Assembly (NCBI GenBank): GCA_005884765.1
Contig: VAZV01000155.1
Span: 1-64,000, forward strand
From: Alphaproteobacteria bacterium
GTDB taxonomy: Bacteria; Pseudomonadota; Alphaproteobacteria; Rhizobiales; Xanthobacteraceae
Length of the DNA: 64,000 bases
Direction: 5' to 3'
The notes beneath the pieces were generated by a model. It ran no database searches, was not told the DNA's origin, and worked only from the letters and a program-made list of their open reading frames with translations. A program made the translations under genes and the position numbers. Positions within the stretch are counted from its first letter, which is position 1, and each line of letters starts with the position of its first letter. Shown piece by piece: positions 33,260 to 43,269 of the stretch.

Positions 33260-33889
33260 ATGAGTGACCGCGCTGATCGATTCGAGTGGAACGGGGGTCA
33301 TCCGGCGCTGGATCTGGTGAACACGCTGGACGAGCGGCCCTCACAGGCATCGATCGAGAGGCTGGCGACGTATCCGGACCTGGTGCAGTTCGCCGAATTG
33401 GCGGGACTTATCGATCGCCGGACCGCCAGGCGCCTGCTGCGGCCCGACGGCCGCTCCGGCTCCCAAATCGTCAAACGCGCTCGCAAGCTTCGCGAGCATC
33501 TTCACGACATCCTGGCCGCTGCAAATTCAGGACGGCGGGCGCGGCAGTCCGACCTGAGCGCGCTATCCGCCGCGATTAAGGCGGCACATGCTGCCCAGGT
33601 GCTGGAGACGTCAGCATCGCCCGGACTGGCCCGCCGTCGCTGGCTCCCCTCACCGTCAGCCGACATTCCGCTCCATGCCTGCGCGTTAGCGATCGAACGC
33701 TTGCTGGTCGACGAAGAGCGCAAGAGAATTCGAAACTGTCTGGCGTTCGACTGCGACGTCTACTACCTCGACACCAGCAAGGGCCAGCGCCGGCAGTGGT
33801 GCAGCATGACGGGGTGCGGCAATCGCGAAAAACAGCGGCGCCGGCGCTCAGGCGGGCGTTCGCTGACCCGGCTGAACCGGCTGGAATGA
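33260..33889 (+). CDS. ABATE/CGNR zinc-finger domain protein, likely transcriptional regulator
   Basis: This 209-residue protein has an N-terminal ABATE domain (FEWNGGHPALDLVNTLDERP) and a C-terminal CGNR zinc finger. The finger has cysteines in RNCLAFDCDVYYLDTSKGQR and WCSMTGCGNREKQRRRR. The family is thought to be DNA-binding, with stress-related roles in actinobacteria. The start at 33260 has GGAGG-like AGGAGGCAAGGACG upstream; the frame runs back to 32684 only as a shadow of the transporter. It is divergent from the EamA gene, an arrangement typical of a regulator and its exporter target. Confidence 0.85.
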   Translation: MSDRADRFEWNGGHPALDLVNTLDERPSQASIERLATYPDLVQFAELAGLIDRRTARRLLRPDGRSGSQIVKRARKLREHLHDILAAANSGRRARQSDLSALSAAIKAAHAAQVLETSASPGLARRRWLPSPSADIPLHACALAIERLLVDEERKRIRNCLAFDCDVYYLDTSKGQRRQWCSMTGCGNREKQRRRRSGGRSLTRLNRLE

Positions 33890-33929
33890 GCACGATGGTG
33901 CTAAAGCAGCCGGCCGGCGCCGCGACCAC

Positions 33930-34559
33930 TTATTTCGCCGCTGCGATACGCGGCCATTCATCCATCTGTACGCGAGCGAGGAGCTTATAGCTGCCATCCG
34001 CGGGGCGGAAGATCGAGGCTTCGCCTTCTTTCACGTCGAACCAGTCCTTGCCGAGTGCTGCGACAATGTTCGGCTGATGCGTGATGAGTATCGTGTCGGT
34101 GTGGGGTTTCGGCGCGGTGGCAAGCATCTTTCGAAAGGCCTCGGCGCGGCGGTTGTTCTCGTTCGGCGACACGATCAGGCCCCCCTCGGTCAGATCCGTC
34201 GTCTTCTCGATGTCCTTGAAACCGGCGATCACGGCGGTTTCATAGGCCCGGTTGTATTTGCTGGTGTAGACCTTGCCGACCGGTATCTGCGCCTGACGAA
34301 GCGCATCGCCAAACGCCTTCGCCAACGCCTTGCCCTTGTCGTTGAGATTGCGTTGAGCCGCAATGTTGTCGAAGTTGAGCGGATCGGTGTCGGCCTGATC
34401 GGCGAAAGTGGCGCCGTGTCGGACCACGACGACAAGATCGCCCGCGCGCAAAGCCTGCGCGATCTCCCGATCGTCGGCGTATGCCGCCGGTGCGGCAACG
34501 GCAAGCACGTTGAACAGGCAAACAATAGCCAAGGTGGTGGTAAATGATCTTGAAGTCAT
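33930..34559 (-). CDS. Exported histidine phosphatase family protein
   Basis: This 209-residue protein starts with a signal peptide (MTSRSFTTTLAIVCLFNVLA through AYA). The RHG motif with the phospho-accepting His is in DLVVVVRHGATFADQA, and the second His is in ILITHQPNIVAALGKDW. The intermediate sequence (LNDKGKALAKAFGDALRQAQ, YTSKYNRAYETAVIAGF) is standard for the superfamily. It acts in the periplasm on an unknown phosphoester. Single gene, convergent with the CGNR gene. Confidence 0.9.
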   Translation of the reverse strand: MTSRSFTTTLAIVCLFNVLAVAAPAAYADDREIAQALRAGDLVVVVRHGATFADQADTDPLNFDNIAAQRNLNDKGKALAKAFGDALRQAQIPVGKVYTSKYNRAYETAVIAGFKDIEKTTDLTEGGLIVSPNENNRRAEAFRKMLATAPKPHTDTILITHQPNIVAALGKDWFDVKEGEASIFRPADGSYKLLARVQMDEWPRIAAAK

Positions 34560-34637
34560 GGTCGCTCCTTTAATGTGACTACGCCCCGCACACCCACAAG
34601 ACAGTTAGAGGGCTATTCTATTCCACTTCGCGAGCGG

Positions 34638-35222
34638 TTAGTTCCATGGCCACATCCGTTGCAGCACGCCATCGCGCAAAACCAGACGGTGGAAAAGCGC
34701 GGCGCCCGCGTGCAGGCCGACCAGGGCGAGCAGCGCCTTGGCGCCGAACCCGTGAGCGGCCACGAACAGTCCGCGTATTGCCGGGTTCGGCTCCAACAGC
34801 GCCGGCACTTGCCAGATGAATAATTCAAAGGACATGCCGTGAAAGAGGACCCCGGCGAGACCGGTCATCGGCTGCAGGAAAATCAGGGCATAAAGGCCGT
34901 ATTCATTGGCCTTTGCGATCGACTGTTGCAGTTTCGGCATGCTCTCCGGGAACGGCGGCAAATAGGCGAAATTGTGCCGCCAAACCAGACGCAGCAACCC
35001 GATGATCCATGTCAACAGGCCCATCGCTCGGTGGGTGGCCAGAATAGCAACCGCATGACTGCTCTCGTGACCGACGGCGTCGCGTAACCACGCGCTGGTA
35101 AACTGACCGATGAGCAGGAGCACTGTAAGCGAGTGCAGAGCAATGCTTGTTTGATCGAAACGCCCGCTTTCGGCCGCCGGCCTTATGGCTATTCCCGTCA
35201 CGGGACCTAAATTTTTCGTCAT
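34638..35222 (-). CDS. Cytochrome b561
   Basis: This 194-residue di-haem membrane protein has four helices. Haem-ligand histidines sit in SIALHSLTVLLLIGQF, ILATHRAMGLLTWIIGLLRL and FVAAHGFGAKALLALVGLHA. It passes electrons between quinol and periplasmic acceptors. The start at 35222 (MTKNLGPVTGIAIRP) gives an N-terminus of normal length; the frame extends to 35333. No partner gene is adjacent. Confidence 0.88.
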   Translation of the reverse strand: MTKNLGPVTGIAIRPAAESGRFDQTSIALHSLTVLLLIGQFTSAWLRDAVGHESSHAVAILATHRAMGLLTWIIGLLRLVWRHNFAYLPPFPESMPKLQQSIAKANEYGLYALIFLQPMTGLAGVLFHGMSFELFIWQVPALLEPNPAIRGLFVAAHGFGAKALLALVGLHAGAALFHRLVLRDGVLQRMWPWN

Positions 35223-35391
35223 GCCAATCTGCTCCAGAGCCTCGGTACGAAGTCCGCTCTGGGGAGACCCGTGCAACGGCTGCTTTATTCCGCGCCGCTG
35301 CTGGGCAGCAGTTGGAGAACGCCCGGTCACCAATCGGTCATAGCTTCAACAAGGAAAATCACGAGGCTGTCGTTGCGCGTATATGACGGGC

Positions 35392-36234
35392 TTAGCGCAG
35401 CCGGGTGACGTTCGGCACCGGTTCGGAAGCGGTCTCCGTGGCGCCCTCGTCAATATCGACGGCGGGCTTCGGCATCGCCTCGATCACCTCGATGCCACGG
35501 GTGTGACAGATGTTGGCAAGCCCCGCCGGCAGCGCGGCGTCGGTGACAAAAGTCTGGATCTGGCTGAGATGGGCGATGCGGACCGGCGCGCTGCGGCGCA
35601 GTTTGGTCGAATCGGCGACCAGCATGACGCTGCGGGCATTAGCGATGATGGCTTGCGCCGCCTGCACTTCGCGATAGTCGAAGTCCAAAAGCGCACCCTC
35701 CTCGTCGATCGCCGACGCACCGATGATGGCGTAATCGACCTTGAACTGGCCGATCAGATGGGTCGCGGTCGAGCCGACCACCGCGCCGTCGGCGCGGCGC
35801 ACCGCGCCACCGGCGACGATCACCTCGATGCGCGGGTATCTATAAAGCAGCATCGCCACATTGAGGTTGTTGGTGATGACGAGCAGGTCCTGATGCGAGG
35901 TCAGCGCGCTTGCGACTTCTTCCGTGGTGGTGCCGATGTTGATGAACAGCGAGCAGCCGTTGGGGATCAGCGCCGCCGCCGCGGCTCCAATCGCTTTCTT
36001 CTCTTCGGCCGCGACAAACCGTCGTGCTTCATAGGCGAGGTCCCCGACGCCGGAGGCGATGATGGCGCCGCCATGGATCCGCGTCAGCGAGCGCTGCTCG
36101 CAGAGATCGTTGAGGTCCTTGCGGATGGTCTGCGCCGAGACTTCGAAGCGCCGGGCAAGGTCCTCCACCATCACCCGGCCGGAGGCGCGCGCGATGTTGA
36201 GGATTTCGGTCTGGCGGTTGGATAGTCCGGCCAC
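35392..36234 (-). CDS. glpR: DeoR-family transcriptional regulator, probable GlpR
   Basis: This 280-residue protein has an N-terminal winged helix (RQTEILNIARASGRVMVEDL, ARRFEVSAQTIRKDLNDLCE, TRIHGGAI) and a C-terminal sugar-phosphate sensor domain of the ISOCOT fold (INIGTTTEEVASALTSHQDL, ADSTKLRRSAPVRIAHLSQI). DeoR members of this type repress glycerol genes and release DNA on binding glycerol-3-phosphate. Its distance from the glp operon (about 3.3 kb, with four unrelated genes between) makes the assignment inferred but likely. Confidence 0.75.
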   Translation of the reverse strand: MAGLSNRQTEILNIARASGRVMVEDLARRFEVSAQTIRKDLNDLCEQRSLTRIHGGAIIASGVGDLAYEARRFVAAEEKKAIGAAAAALIPNGCSLFINIGTTTEEVASALTSHQDLLVITNNLNVAMLLYRYPRIEVIVAGGAVRRADGAVVGSTATHLIGQFKVDYAIIGASAIDEEGALLDFDYREVQAAQAIIANARSVMLVADSTKLRRSAPVRIAHLSQIQTFVTDAALPAGLANICHTRGIEVIEAMPKPAVDIDEGATETASEPVPNVTRLR

Positions 36235-36433
36235 GAGAGCACCTCGGATCAGAGACGCCTCGCATGGTGCGGCGGTTCTGCGGCGGGGTCAACGCGGCCG
36301 ATCGAAAATTCGGCGCTGTCAAAAGCAGCCGGCGCAGCTAGTCTGATGCGGGCTGCTTGCCTTTAACATGAGCCCGATGCGGCGGGCGCGATCCCGCCCC
36401 ATGCAACATCCATCGCCGCGAGGTAGTTTGTGC

Positions 36434-38871
36434 ATGCCAACAGAGATCCCGAGCGTACGTCAGGTGCAAGGGTACTGCAGTCTTTGCATCGCCCGCTGCG
36501 GTACCGTCGCGACCATCACGGATGGCCGCTTCACGCGGCTGGACCCTGATCCGACGCATCCTACGGGTGCGGCAATCTGTGCCAAGGGCCGAGCGGCACC
36601 GGAACTGGTCTATCACAAGGATCGGCTCAAGCGGCCGCTACGCCGAACACGGCCGAAAGGCGATCCCGATCCCGGCTGGGAAGAAATTTCATGGGAAGCG
36701 GCGCTCGACCTGACCGCCGCCGCCATGTGGCGGATTGCCGAGCAGCATGGGCCGGAGGCGGTCGCCTTCAGTCAATCGTCCCCTTCAACGACCGCCATCG
36801 CGGATTCCGCTGCCTTCGTTGTGCGACTGATGAATGCTTTCGGTACGCCAAATATGGTCTCCGCGCTCGACCTCTGCGGTTGGGGTCGCGGCTTTGCGAC
36901 GCGCTATGTCTTCGGCGTCGGCAGCGTTGCGACCGGAAGCGCCGGCGGCGCGATGGCAGACATTGCCGAGACCGGCTGCCTGATCCTGTGGGGCTATAAT
37001 CCCTCGTTTTCGCGCATTACGCATGCGACCGCGACGGTTGCAGGCCTGAAACGTGGAATGAAGCTGATCGTGATTGATCCGCGCCATGTCGGGCTTGCCA
37101 ATAAGGCCGATGTCTGGCTGCGCGTGCGTCCAGGAACCGACGGCGCGCTCGCGCTGGGTCTTGCCAACATCATGATCGAGCGCGGCTGGTACGATCAGGA
37201 GTTCGTCCGCGCGTGGAGCAACGGACCTCTTCTGGTGCGCTCCGATACCGGCCGATTGCTGAAGGCCGAAGACCTGGCGTCTGGCGGCGGCTCGGGACGA
37301 CTGGTTGCCTGGGATTTGCAGGCTAATCGTACCGTCAATTACGACCCGGCCGGCGGCCACTACGAGGAGCCAGCCGAGCACCTTGCGCTGCGAGGCGAAT
37401 ACACGGTCGCAACCAAAGACGGTGCAATCCGCTGCCGGCCTGTCTCGATCGCTATGCGGCGCTGTGCCAGAAATATTCGCCCGAAGTGATCGAAGCGACA
37501 TGCTGGATTCCTCCCGGCCAATTGGAGCAAGCTGCACGCACGATCTGGCACGCTCGGCCGGTCTCTTACTATGCCTGGAGTGGGCACGAGCATCACGCCA
37601 ACAGCACGGAGACCGCACGGGCGATGGCAATGCTCTATGCATTGACCGGCAGTTTCGACGCGGCCGGCGGCAATGTGCTGTTCCCCTCCGTGGCCGCCGG
37701 CTCGATCACCGGAGAAGACTTGCCCGCGGCCAAACGGCTTGCTCCCGCCATCGGTTTTGCCGAACGTCCGCTCGGACCTGCGCGCTGGCATCACGTCTCT
37801 ACCGGGGATTTCTACCGGGCCGTTCTGGAAGGAGTGCCCTATCCCGTCCGAGGCCTTATCGGGTTTGGATCCAATCTGCTGCTCGCTCAAGGCGATCCAG
37901 TTCGCGGACGCGCCGCGCTGGCCGCACTCGATTTCTATGCCCACGCCGATCTGTTCATGACGCCGACGGCGGCGCTCGCCGATATCGTGCTGCCGGTGGC
38001 GTCCTGCTTCGAACGCGAAGCGCTCAAGCTCGGATTCGAGATCAGCGCAGCAGCGCAATCGCGCGTCCAGCTTCGGCAGACGATCGTTGCCCCGCCCGGC
38101 GAGGCACGGTCCGACACCGACGTCGTCCTCGGCCTCGCTACGCGTCTCGGACTTGGCGAGCAGTTCTGGAATGGCGACGTTGATGCCGCTTACCGGCAAC
38201 AGCTCGCTCCGAGCGGCATTACCCTGGATCAGCTTCGAGCGGAGCCTGCTGGAGTAACAAAGCCTCTGACCACGCGGCACGTCAAGCATGCCGCGCGCGA
38301 CGACCGAGGAAACCCACGCGGCTTCCCGACGCCATCGCGAAAAATCGAATTCTGGTCGGAGACCTTCCTTGATCACGGTTATTCGGCCATGCCGGACTTT
38401 GTCGAACCGCCAATCGGACCGGTCGCTCGTCCTGACCTCGCGGCCTCCTTCCCGTTGATCTTGACATGCGCTAAGCCCAGCCTGTTCTGCCAGACCCAGC
38501 ATCGCGCCCTAACAAGCCTGCGCAAGCGTGCGTTGCATCCGGAGATCGAACTCAATCCTGCGACGGCCGCGGCACGCGGCATCAAAGATGGCGATTGGGT
38601 CGACGTGCGCACGCCGGCCGGCGGCATGCGAGCCAGGGCGCGGTTCCGCGAAAAGCTCGATCCACGCGTTGTCGTCGGTGAGCATGGCTGGTGGCAAGGT
38701 TGCGACGAGTTGGGAATTGCCGATTCCAATCCGTTCCATCCGCACGGCACGAATTTCAACCTGACAGTCGACGCGACCGTTCGCGATCCGGTCAGTGGCA
38801 CGCCGTCTCACAGGTCCAATGTTTGCGAAGTTCGGCCGGCGGACCAAGACGCGGTCGACCGCAACGTCTGA
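36434..38871 (+). pseudogene. Molybdopterin (bis-MGD) oxidoreductase, single-base frameshift
   Basis: The two frames together encode an 812-residue DMSO-reductase-family enzyme. The N-terminal [4Fe-4S] site has Cys15, Cys18, Cys22 and Cys49 (GYCSLCIARCGT, AAICAKGR). It is followed by the molybdopterin domains (CLILWGYNPSFSRI) and, in the second frame, the dinucleotide-binding C-terminus (PEIELNPATAAARGIKDGDW). Near 37445 CCTGTCTCGATCGC lacks one T; restoring it gives RPVFDRYAALCQKYSPEVIE and a whole number of codons. Either the gene was lost recently or a base was missed in sequencing. The substrate is unknown. An ABC importer starts 177 bp downstream on the same strand. Confidence 0.85.
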
Positions 38872-38921
38872 TGAGATCCGACGGAGGGCGCACGCGGGCG
38901 CGCGATAAAGCGGCGCGGCTG

Positions 38922-38952
38922 CAAGGCTGCAGGCATACAAGGCTGCAGGCAT
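38922..38952. repeat. Short tandem repeat before the ABC transporter operon
   Basis: CAAGGCTGCAGGCAT occurs twice, at 38922-38936 and 38938-38952, in the gap between the molybdoenzyme and the binding-protein gene. Its function is unknown. Confidence 0.8.
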
Positions 38953-39047
38953 GGCTGAGATGATGGCTGCGCTCCAATTGCGGTTAGCCCGCCCGCCCCT
39001 CGGCACATTTCTTGCTACTCCCTTGGAAAATATCGAGAGGATTTGGC

Positions 39048-40034
39048 ATGAAATGGATGACTAAGACGACAGCTGCCCTGGTTCTGCTGACCAGCCTTGC
39101 AGCCCTGCCCGCGCCATCCCGGGCTCAGGAGAAGGTCCAGGACAAAGTCAGTGTCGGCGTGTTCCCGGTGAGTTCTTCGCTGCCCTATTTCGTCGCGCTG
39201 GAGCGGGGATTTTTCAAGGAAGAGAACATCGAGCCCGAGATGACCAAGCTGATGGGTGGACCGCCCAATGTCGCGGCCATGATGACCAACCAGATCGAAG
39301 TGTCCGCGGTGCTGGTGACGCTCGAAGGGCTCAATGCCAATGTCAAGAAGCCGGGCGTCGCCATGTATATTGCGCTCAACAGCCAGACCAAGGTCTGGAA
39401 GATGGAGCAGTTCGTCGTCCGCACCGGCTTTCCCGCCAACTCGATCGCCGAGTTGAAGGGCGCCAAACTGCTCTCGGCGCCGGGACCTGCCAATCTCAAT
39501 ACCGCGAAAGCCATTCTCGCCAAGAACGGCCTCAAGGAAGGCGACTACACCATCGATCAGCTCGACATGGGCCAGCACATCAATGCGATGACGGCCGGCA
39601 CCTTCGACGGCGGCTACACGCTGGAGCCCAACGCCTCGATGATGATCAAGGCCGGCGTCGCGCGCTCGCTGGAGGCCGGCGTGATCTCGAAGTATGTTCT
39701 GGGCAGTGACACCGCCAACGCCTATGCCGCGGGCTGCGCGATGACCTCGGACTTCATCGCCAAGCGCCCGGACGTGGCGAAGCGTTTTGCCGCCGCCTGG
39801 GCAAAGGCCATCGCCTTCATCAATGCCAACCCGGAAGAAGCGCGAAAATATCTCGCCAAGAATACGTTCACCCCAGACAACGTGGTCGATATGGTCTCGA
39901 TGCTCGGCTACGTCATGACGGGCGACATGAACAAGGAGCAGCTCGGCGATCTGCAGGCGTTCGCGGATTTCGGCAACTCGATCGGCGTCGTTCCGGAAAA
40001 GGTCGACGTGAGCAAATTCCTCCAGAAGTTTTGA
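39048..40034 (+). CDS. ABC transporter substrate-binding protein (NMT1/SsuA type)
   Basis: This 328-residue protein starts with a signal peptide (MKWMTKTTAALVLLTSLAAL ... SRAQ). It has the NMT1-like fold: VGVFPVSSSLPYFVALERGF, GGPPNVAAMMTNQIEVSAVL and DGGYTLEPNASMMIKAG. The family imports nitrate, sulfonates, taurine, thiamine precursors and aromatic acids, so the substrate is open. The start at 39048 follows GAGAGG with good spacing. The binding protein, ATPase and permease are consecutive and almost contiguous. Confidence 0.9.
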   Translation: MKWMTKTTAALVLLTSLAALPAPSRAQEKVQDKVSVGVFPVSSSLPYFVALERGFFKEENIEPEMTKLMGGPPNVAAMMTNQIEVSAVLVTLEGLNANVKKPGVAMYIALNSQTKVWKMEQFVVRTGFPANSIAELKGAKLLSAPGPANLNTAKAILAKNGLKEGDYTIDQLDMGQHINAMTAGTFDGGYTLEPNASMMIKAGVARSLEAGVISKYVLGSDTANAYAAGCAMTSDFIAKRPDVAKRFAAAWAKAIAFINANPEEARKYLAKNTFTPDNVVDMVSMLGYVMTGDMNKEQLGDLQAFADFGNSIGVVPEKVDVSKFLQKF

Positions 40035-40041
40035 GGGCTGC

Positions 40042-40863
40042 ATGACGAGGCCTGCGCCGAGGACAGCGGCCAAGCCCGCCGATGGCTTCGACTATTCGCA
40101 TCGGACGGCGCCGCACGTTACGATCCGCGGGCTTTGCAAGCGCTACACGGATGCGACGATCTACGATCATTTCGACTTCGACATTCCGCGCGGCAAGCTG
40201 ATTTCGGTGTTCGGCCCCAACGGATGCGGCAAGAGCACCCTGATCAACATGATCGCCGGCCTCGTCCCGCCGGATGCCGGCGAGGTGCTGTTCGACGGCC
40301 GCCCCTTGAGCCGCGTCAAGTTCGGTTACGTGTTCCAGAATTATCGCGAGGCCTTGTTTCCCTGGCTGCCGGCGTTCGACAACATCGCCTATCCGCTGAA
40401 GCTGATGGGCGTGAGCAAGCCGCAGCGCAAGGCGCGCGTCGAACGGCTGATCGAGCGTCTCGGCGTCAAGATCGACCTCGCGCTTTACCCCTACTATCTG
40501 TCCGGAGGCCAGCAACAGCTGGTCTCGATCATGCGGGCGCTGATCGTCGAGCCGGAGATGCTGTTCCTCGACGAGCCGTTCTCCGCGCTTGACTACGAGA
40601 TGACGCTGTTCATGCGCGACCAATTGCAGCGCGTCTTCATCGAGACCTCAACAACGATGGTGTTGGTGTCGCACGACCTTGAGGAAGCGGTGTACCTGTC
40701 GGACTATGTGCTGCTGCTGTCGCGCCACCCGGCGCGCGTGGTCGAATTCGTATCCTACGACGCGCCACGGCCGCGCACCGACAAGACCCTGTCGGAGCCG
40801 GGCTTTATCGCCACCAAGGCCCATTGCCTGAAGCTGTTTCAGCGCGAGGTGAAGCGCGCATGA
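40042..40863 (+). CDS. ABC transporter ATPase (SsuB/TauB type)
   Basis: This 273-residue ATPase is canonical throughout: Walker A GPNGCGKST, signature LSGGQQQLVS, Walker B MLFLDEPFSALD, switch His VLVSHDLEEAV. It energises the permease encoded next, whose start overlaps its stop (ATGA). The N-terminal 30 residues (FDYSHRTAPHVTIRGLCKRY) are a short extension. The unaltered motifs contrast with the glycerol ATPases at 28-30 kb. Confidence 0.93.
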   Translation: MTRPAPRTAAKPADGFDYSHRTAPHVTIRGLCKRYTDATIYDHFDFDIPRGKLISVFGPNGCGKSTLINMIAGLVPPDAGEVLFDGRPLSRVKFGYVFQNYREALFPWLPAFDNIAYPLKLMGVSKPQRKARVERLIERLGVKIDLALYPYYLSGGQQQLVSIMRALIVEPEMLFLDEPFSALDYEMTLFMRDQLQRVFIETSTTMVLVSHDLEEAVYLSDYVLLLSRHPARVVEFVSYDAPRPRTDKTLSEPGFIATKAHCLKLFQREVKRA

Positions 40864-41615
40864 TGAAATCCAGAGCGCTGCTGCCGCTGGTCGGGGTCGC
40901 CATCCTGCTTGGGATATGGGCGATCGTGAACGGGCTGAAATTGGTCGATCCGGTGTTGCTGCCCTCGCCGCTGTCGACGTTCCACACACTTTGGCAGGGC
41001 ATGATCGGCGGCAAGCTTGGCGCCGATTTCCTCAAGACGGTGGCGCGAACGGTGTCCTCGACGGCGATTGCCGCTGTCATCGCGATCCCGCTCGGAATCC
41101 TGCTGGGCTCCTCGGAAAAGGTCTACCGCTCGGTGGAATTTCTGATCGACTTTTTCCGTTCGACGCCGGCGTCCGCGATGTTTCCACTGTTTCTCGTGCT
41201 GTTCGGTGTCGGCGATCGGACCAAGATTTCGGTTGCGGCTTTCGGGGCCGCCTTGGTGATCCTGTTCAATGTCGCCTACGGCGTGATGAACGCGCGAAAA
41301 ACCCGCCTGCTCGCCGCCAAGGTGATGGGCGCCTCGCGCTCCCGCGTCCTGTTCGACGTCATGCTAAAGGAGTCGCTGCCGCAGACCTTCGTCGGCCTGC
41401 GCAACGGCGTCTCATTGGCGCTTGTCATTATCGTCGTCGCCGAGATGTTCATCGGCTCGACGGATGGGCTAGGCCAGCGCGTGTTCGAGGCCCAGCAGCT
41501 GTTCGACATGCCGGGCATGTATGCGGCGATCTTTGCAGCCGGCGCGCTCGGCTACACGCTCAACCTCTTGTTCCTTGTCATCGAGCGCCGCTTCGTGCAT
41601 TGGGCCGGGCGATAG
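40860..41615 (+). CDS. ABC transporter permease (SsuC/TauC type)
   Basis: This 251-residue BPD_transp_1 permease has six helices. The EAA-type loop appears as KTRLLAAKVMGASRSRVLFD and continues VMLKESLPQTFVGLRNGVSL. It forms the importer channel. The start at 40860 overlaps the ATPase stop by four bases. It converges with the TctC-type gene, which ends 26 bp away. Confidence 0.92.
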   Translation: MMKSRALLPLVGVAILLGIWAIVNGLKLVDPVLLPSPLSTFHTLWQGMIGGKLGADFLKTVARTVSSTAIAAVIAIPLGILLGSSEKVYRSVEFLIDFFRSTPASAMFPLFLVLFGVGDRTKISVAAFGAALVILFNVAYGVMNARKTRLLAAKVMGASRSRVLFDVMLKESLPQTFVGLRNGVSLALVIIVVAEMFIGSTDGLGQRVFEAQQLFDMPGMYAAIFAAGALGYTLNLLFLVIERRFVHWAGR

Positions 41616-41640
41616 TCGATCACGCGCGCACTTCCAGGAC

Positions 41641-42621
41641 TCACTTCCCGGCGCCGGACGATGCGAGAGCCGCGCTCCACTTTTCGATATCGGCGCGGAT
41701 GAAGTCGGCAAATTCCTTTGGCGTGCCGCCAACCGGATCGGTGCCCTGCAGCTTCAGCGCGGTACGAACCGCCTCGGTATTCAACGCGTCGTTCGCGGCC
41801 GCCGAGAGCTTCTCGATGATCGCAGGTGGCGTTCCCGCGGGCGCGAGCAGCCCGATCCAGATTCCGGCGTCATAGCCGCTCATTCCTGCCTCAGCGAGCG
41901 TCGGAACATCCGGCATGATCGATGCGCGCTTTGCCTGGGCCACGGCGAACGCTTTCAGCTTGCCGGCCTCGACATGCGGAGCCAGCGTCGCCGCCACGTT
42001 GAACATCAGCGTGATGCGGCCTGAGAGCAGGTCAGAGACGGCCTGATTGCTGCCGCCCTGATAAGGGACCGTGACAATCTTGGTGCCTGCTTTGGCGTTG
42101 AACAGCTCGGCCGCCATGTAACTCGCCGTCGCATAGCCGGAGGAGCCGAACGTCAATGTTTCGGGCTTGCTCTTTGCGAGCGCGACCAACTCCTGCAGAT
42201 TGCTGGCCGGCACCGAGGGATGCGCCACCAGCACGTTCGGGACGGTGCCAAGCAGGGTGATCGGCGCCATCTCCTTTCCTAAATTGAAATTGGATTTCGT
42301 CTCCGCCGGATTGAGCGTGTTGGCGATGGTCGCCATGAACAGCGTGTATCCGTCGGCGGGCGCGCGCGCGACGGTTTCCGCCGCGATCATGCTGCTGTTG
42401 CCGGGGCGGTTTTCGACCACGATCGGTTGGCCGAGACTGACCTCCATTTGCTTGCCGACAAGCCGAGCCAGGATGTCCGCGGCTGAGCCGGGGCCAAATC
42501 CAATCAGAACCTTGATCGGTTGCGTGGGGTAGGCTTGCGCCGTGGCGGCGGCTGCGCCGGCAATCGACATCACTGCGACGCCTGCGCAAAGCGCAAATAT
42601 CCTGAAGCGGTGGCCCAACAT
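41641..42621 (-). CDS. TctC/Bug-type periplasmic binding protein
   Basis: This 326-residue protein has a signal peptide (MLGHRFRIFALCAGVAVMSI ... AQA) and the Bug-family start YPTQPIKVLIGFGPGSAADI, then ENRPGNSSMIAAETVARAPA and FGSSGYATASYMAAELFN. Such proteins bind carboxylates or aromatic acids for TctAB transporters, which are not nearby, so this may be an orphan receptor or work with remote TctAB. The start at 42621 is before the signal peptide; an upstream frame to 42675 exists. Confidence 0.9.
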   Translation of the reverse strand: MLGHRFRIFALCAGVAVMSIAGAAAATAQAYPTQPIKVLIGFGPGSAADILARLVGKQMEVSLGQPIVVENRPGNSSMIAAETVARAPADGYTLFMATIANTLNPAETKSNFNLGKEMAPITLLGTVPNVLVAHPSVPASNLQELVALAKSKPETLTFGSSGYATASYMAAELFNAKAGTKIVTVPYQGGSNQAVSDLLSGRITLMFNVAATLAPHVEAGKLKAFAVAQAKRASIMPDVPTLAEAGMSGYDAGIWIGLLAPAGTPPAIIEKLSAAANDALNTEAVRTALKLQGTDPVGGTPKEFADFIRADIEKWSAALASSGAGK

Positions 42622-42765
42622 ATTTCCTCCGATGCGCCATGTTTTGCCAAACCTTGCTCGGTTGACGCTTCGCAAAGTCGGCCCTACAGCATGAAGGAGT
42701 TCTCGCCTGAGGCCAAACCGGCTGCAAGCCCACTTTAGCGCGGCCGGAGAGAGAAGGAAGCCACG

Positions 42766-43152
42766 ATGCAGTCAGACCTGGAGCGCCGCCAGCGCGGCGC
42801 ACAAAAGCTCGGCGAGATCCTTGGCCAAACGCCGGACCAGGTTGATCGATCGCTGGGCGATGTGGCGCCCCAGCTCGCGACCTATGTGCTCGAGACCATC
42901 TATGGAGAAATCTACCAGAGTCCCGCGCTTGACTCGCGCACGCGCCAGATCGTCACGGTGGCGGCGCTGGCGACGCTCGGGACCGCGGCGCCGCAGCTCA
43001 AAACCCACATTGGCGGCGCGCTCCGCTGCGGCGTGACGCGGGAGGAGCTCGTCGAGATCATGATGCAGCTCGTGCCCTATGTCGGAGTTGCTGCAGCGAT
43101 CAATGGAGTGGCGGCCTGCCGGGAAGTTTTTGCGGCGGCCGACAAGAAATAG
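42766..43152 (+). CDS. Carboxymuconolactone decarboxylase family protein
   Basis: This 128-residue helical protein of the CMD/AhpD family contains SPALDSRTRQIVTVAALATL and the signature HIGGALRCGVTREELVEIMM with LVPYVGVAAAINGV. The CxxC pair of AhpD is absent, so it is closer to the gamma-carboxymuconolactone decarboxylase type, which acts in protocatechuate breakdown. With the neighbouring hydrolase and binding proteins it suggests aromatic-acid catabolism (inference). Confidence 0.88.
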   Translation: MQSDLERRQRGAQKLGEILGQTPDQVDRSLGDVAPQLATYVLETIYGEIYQSPALDSRTRQIVTVAALATLGTAAPQLKTHIGGALRCGVTREELVEIMMQLVPYVGVAAAINGVAACREVFAAADKK

Positions 43153-43219
43153 AGCATGGTCCGGAAAAGTGGGCACCGGTTTTCCCTGCGACAAACGCGA
43201 AACGCGTTTGCGCGGAGGT
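43153..43219. repeat. Possible dispersed repeat (GCATGGTCCGGAAAAGTGGG type)
   Basis: The short stretch GAGCATGGTCCGGAAAAGTG through GGCACCGGTTTTCC, followed by a CGCGAAACGCG palindrome and GATGCTC, resembles a motif I remember as widespread between genes of rhizobia. Only one copy is in the window, so the dispersed nature is from memory. Confidence 0.5.
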
Positions 43220-43269
43220 GATGCTCAAACAAACCATAGAGCACACGTCAGCGACGACAGGGGAGAAAC

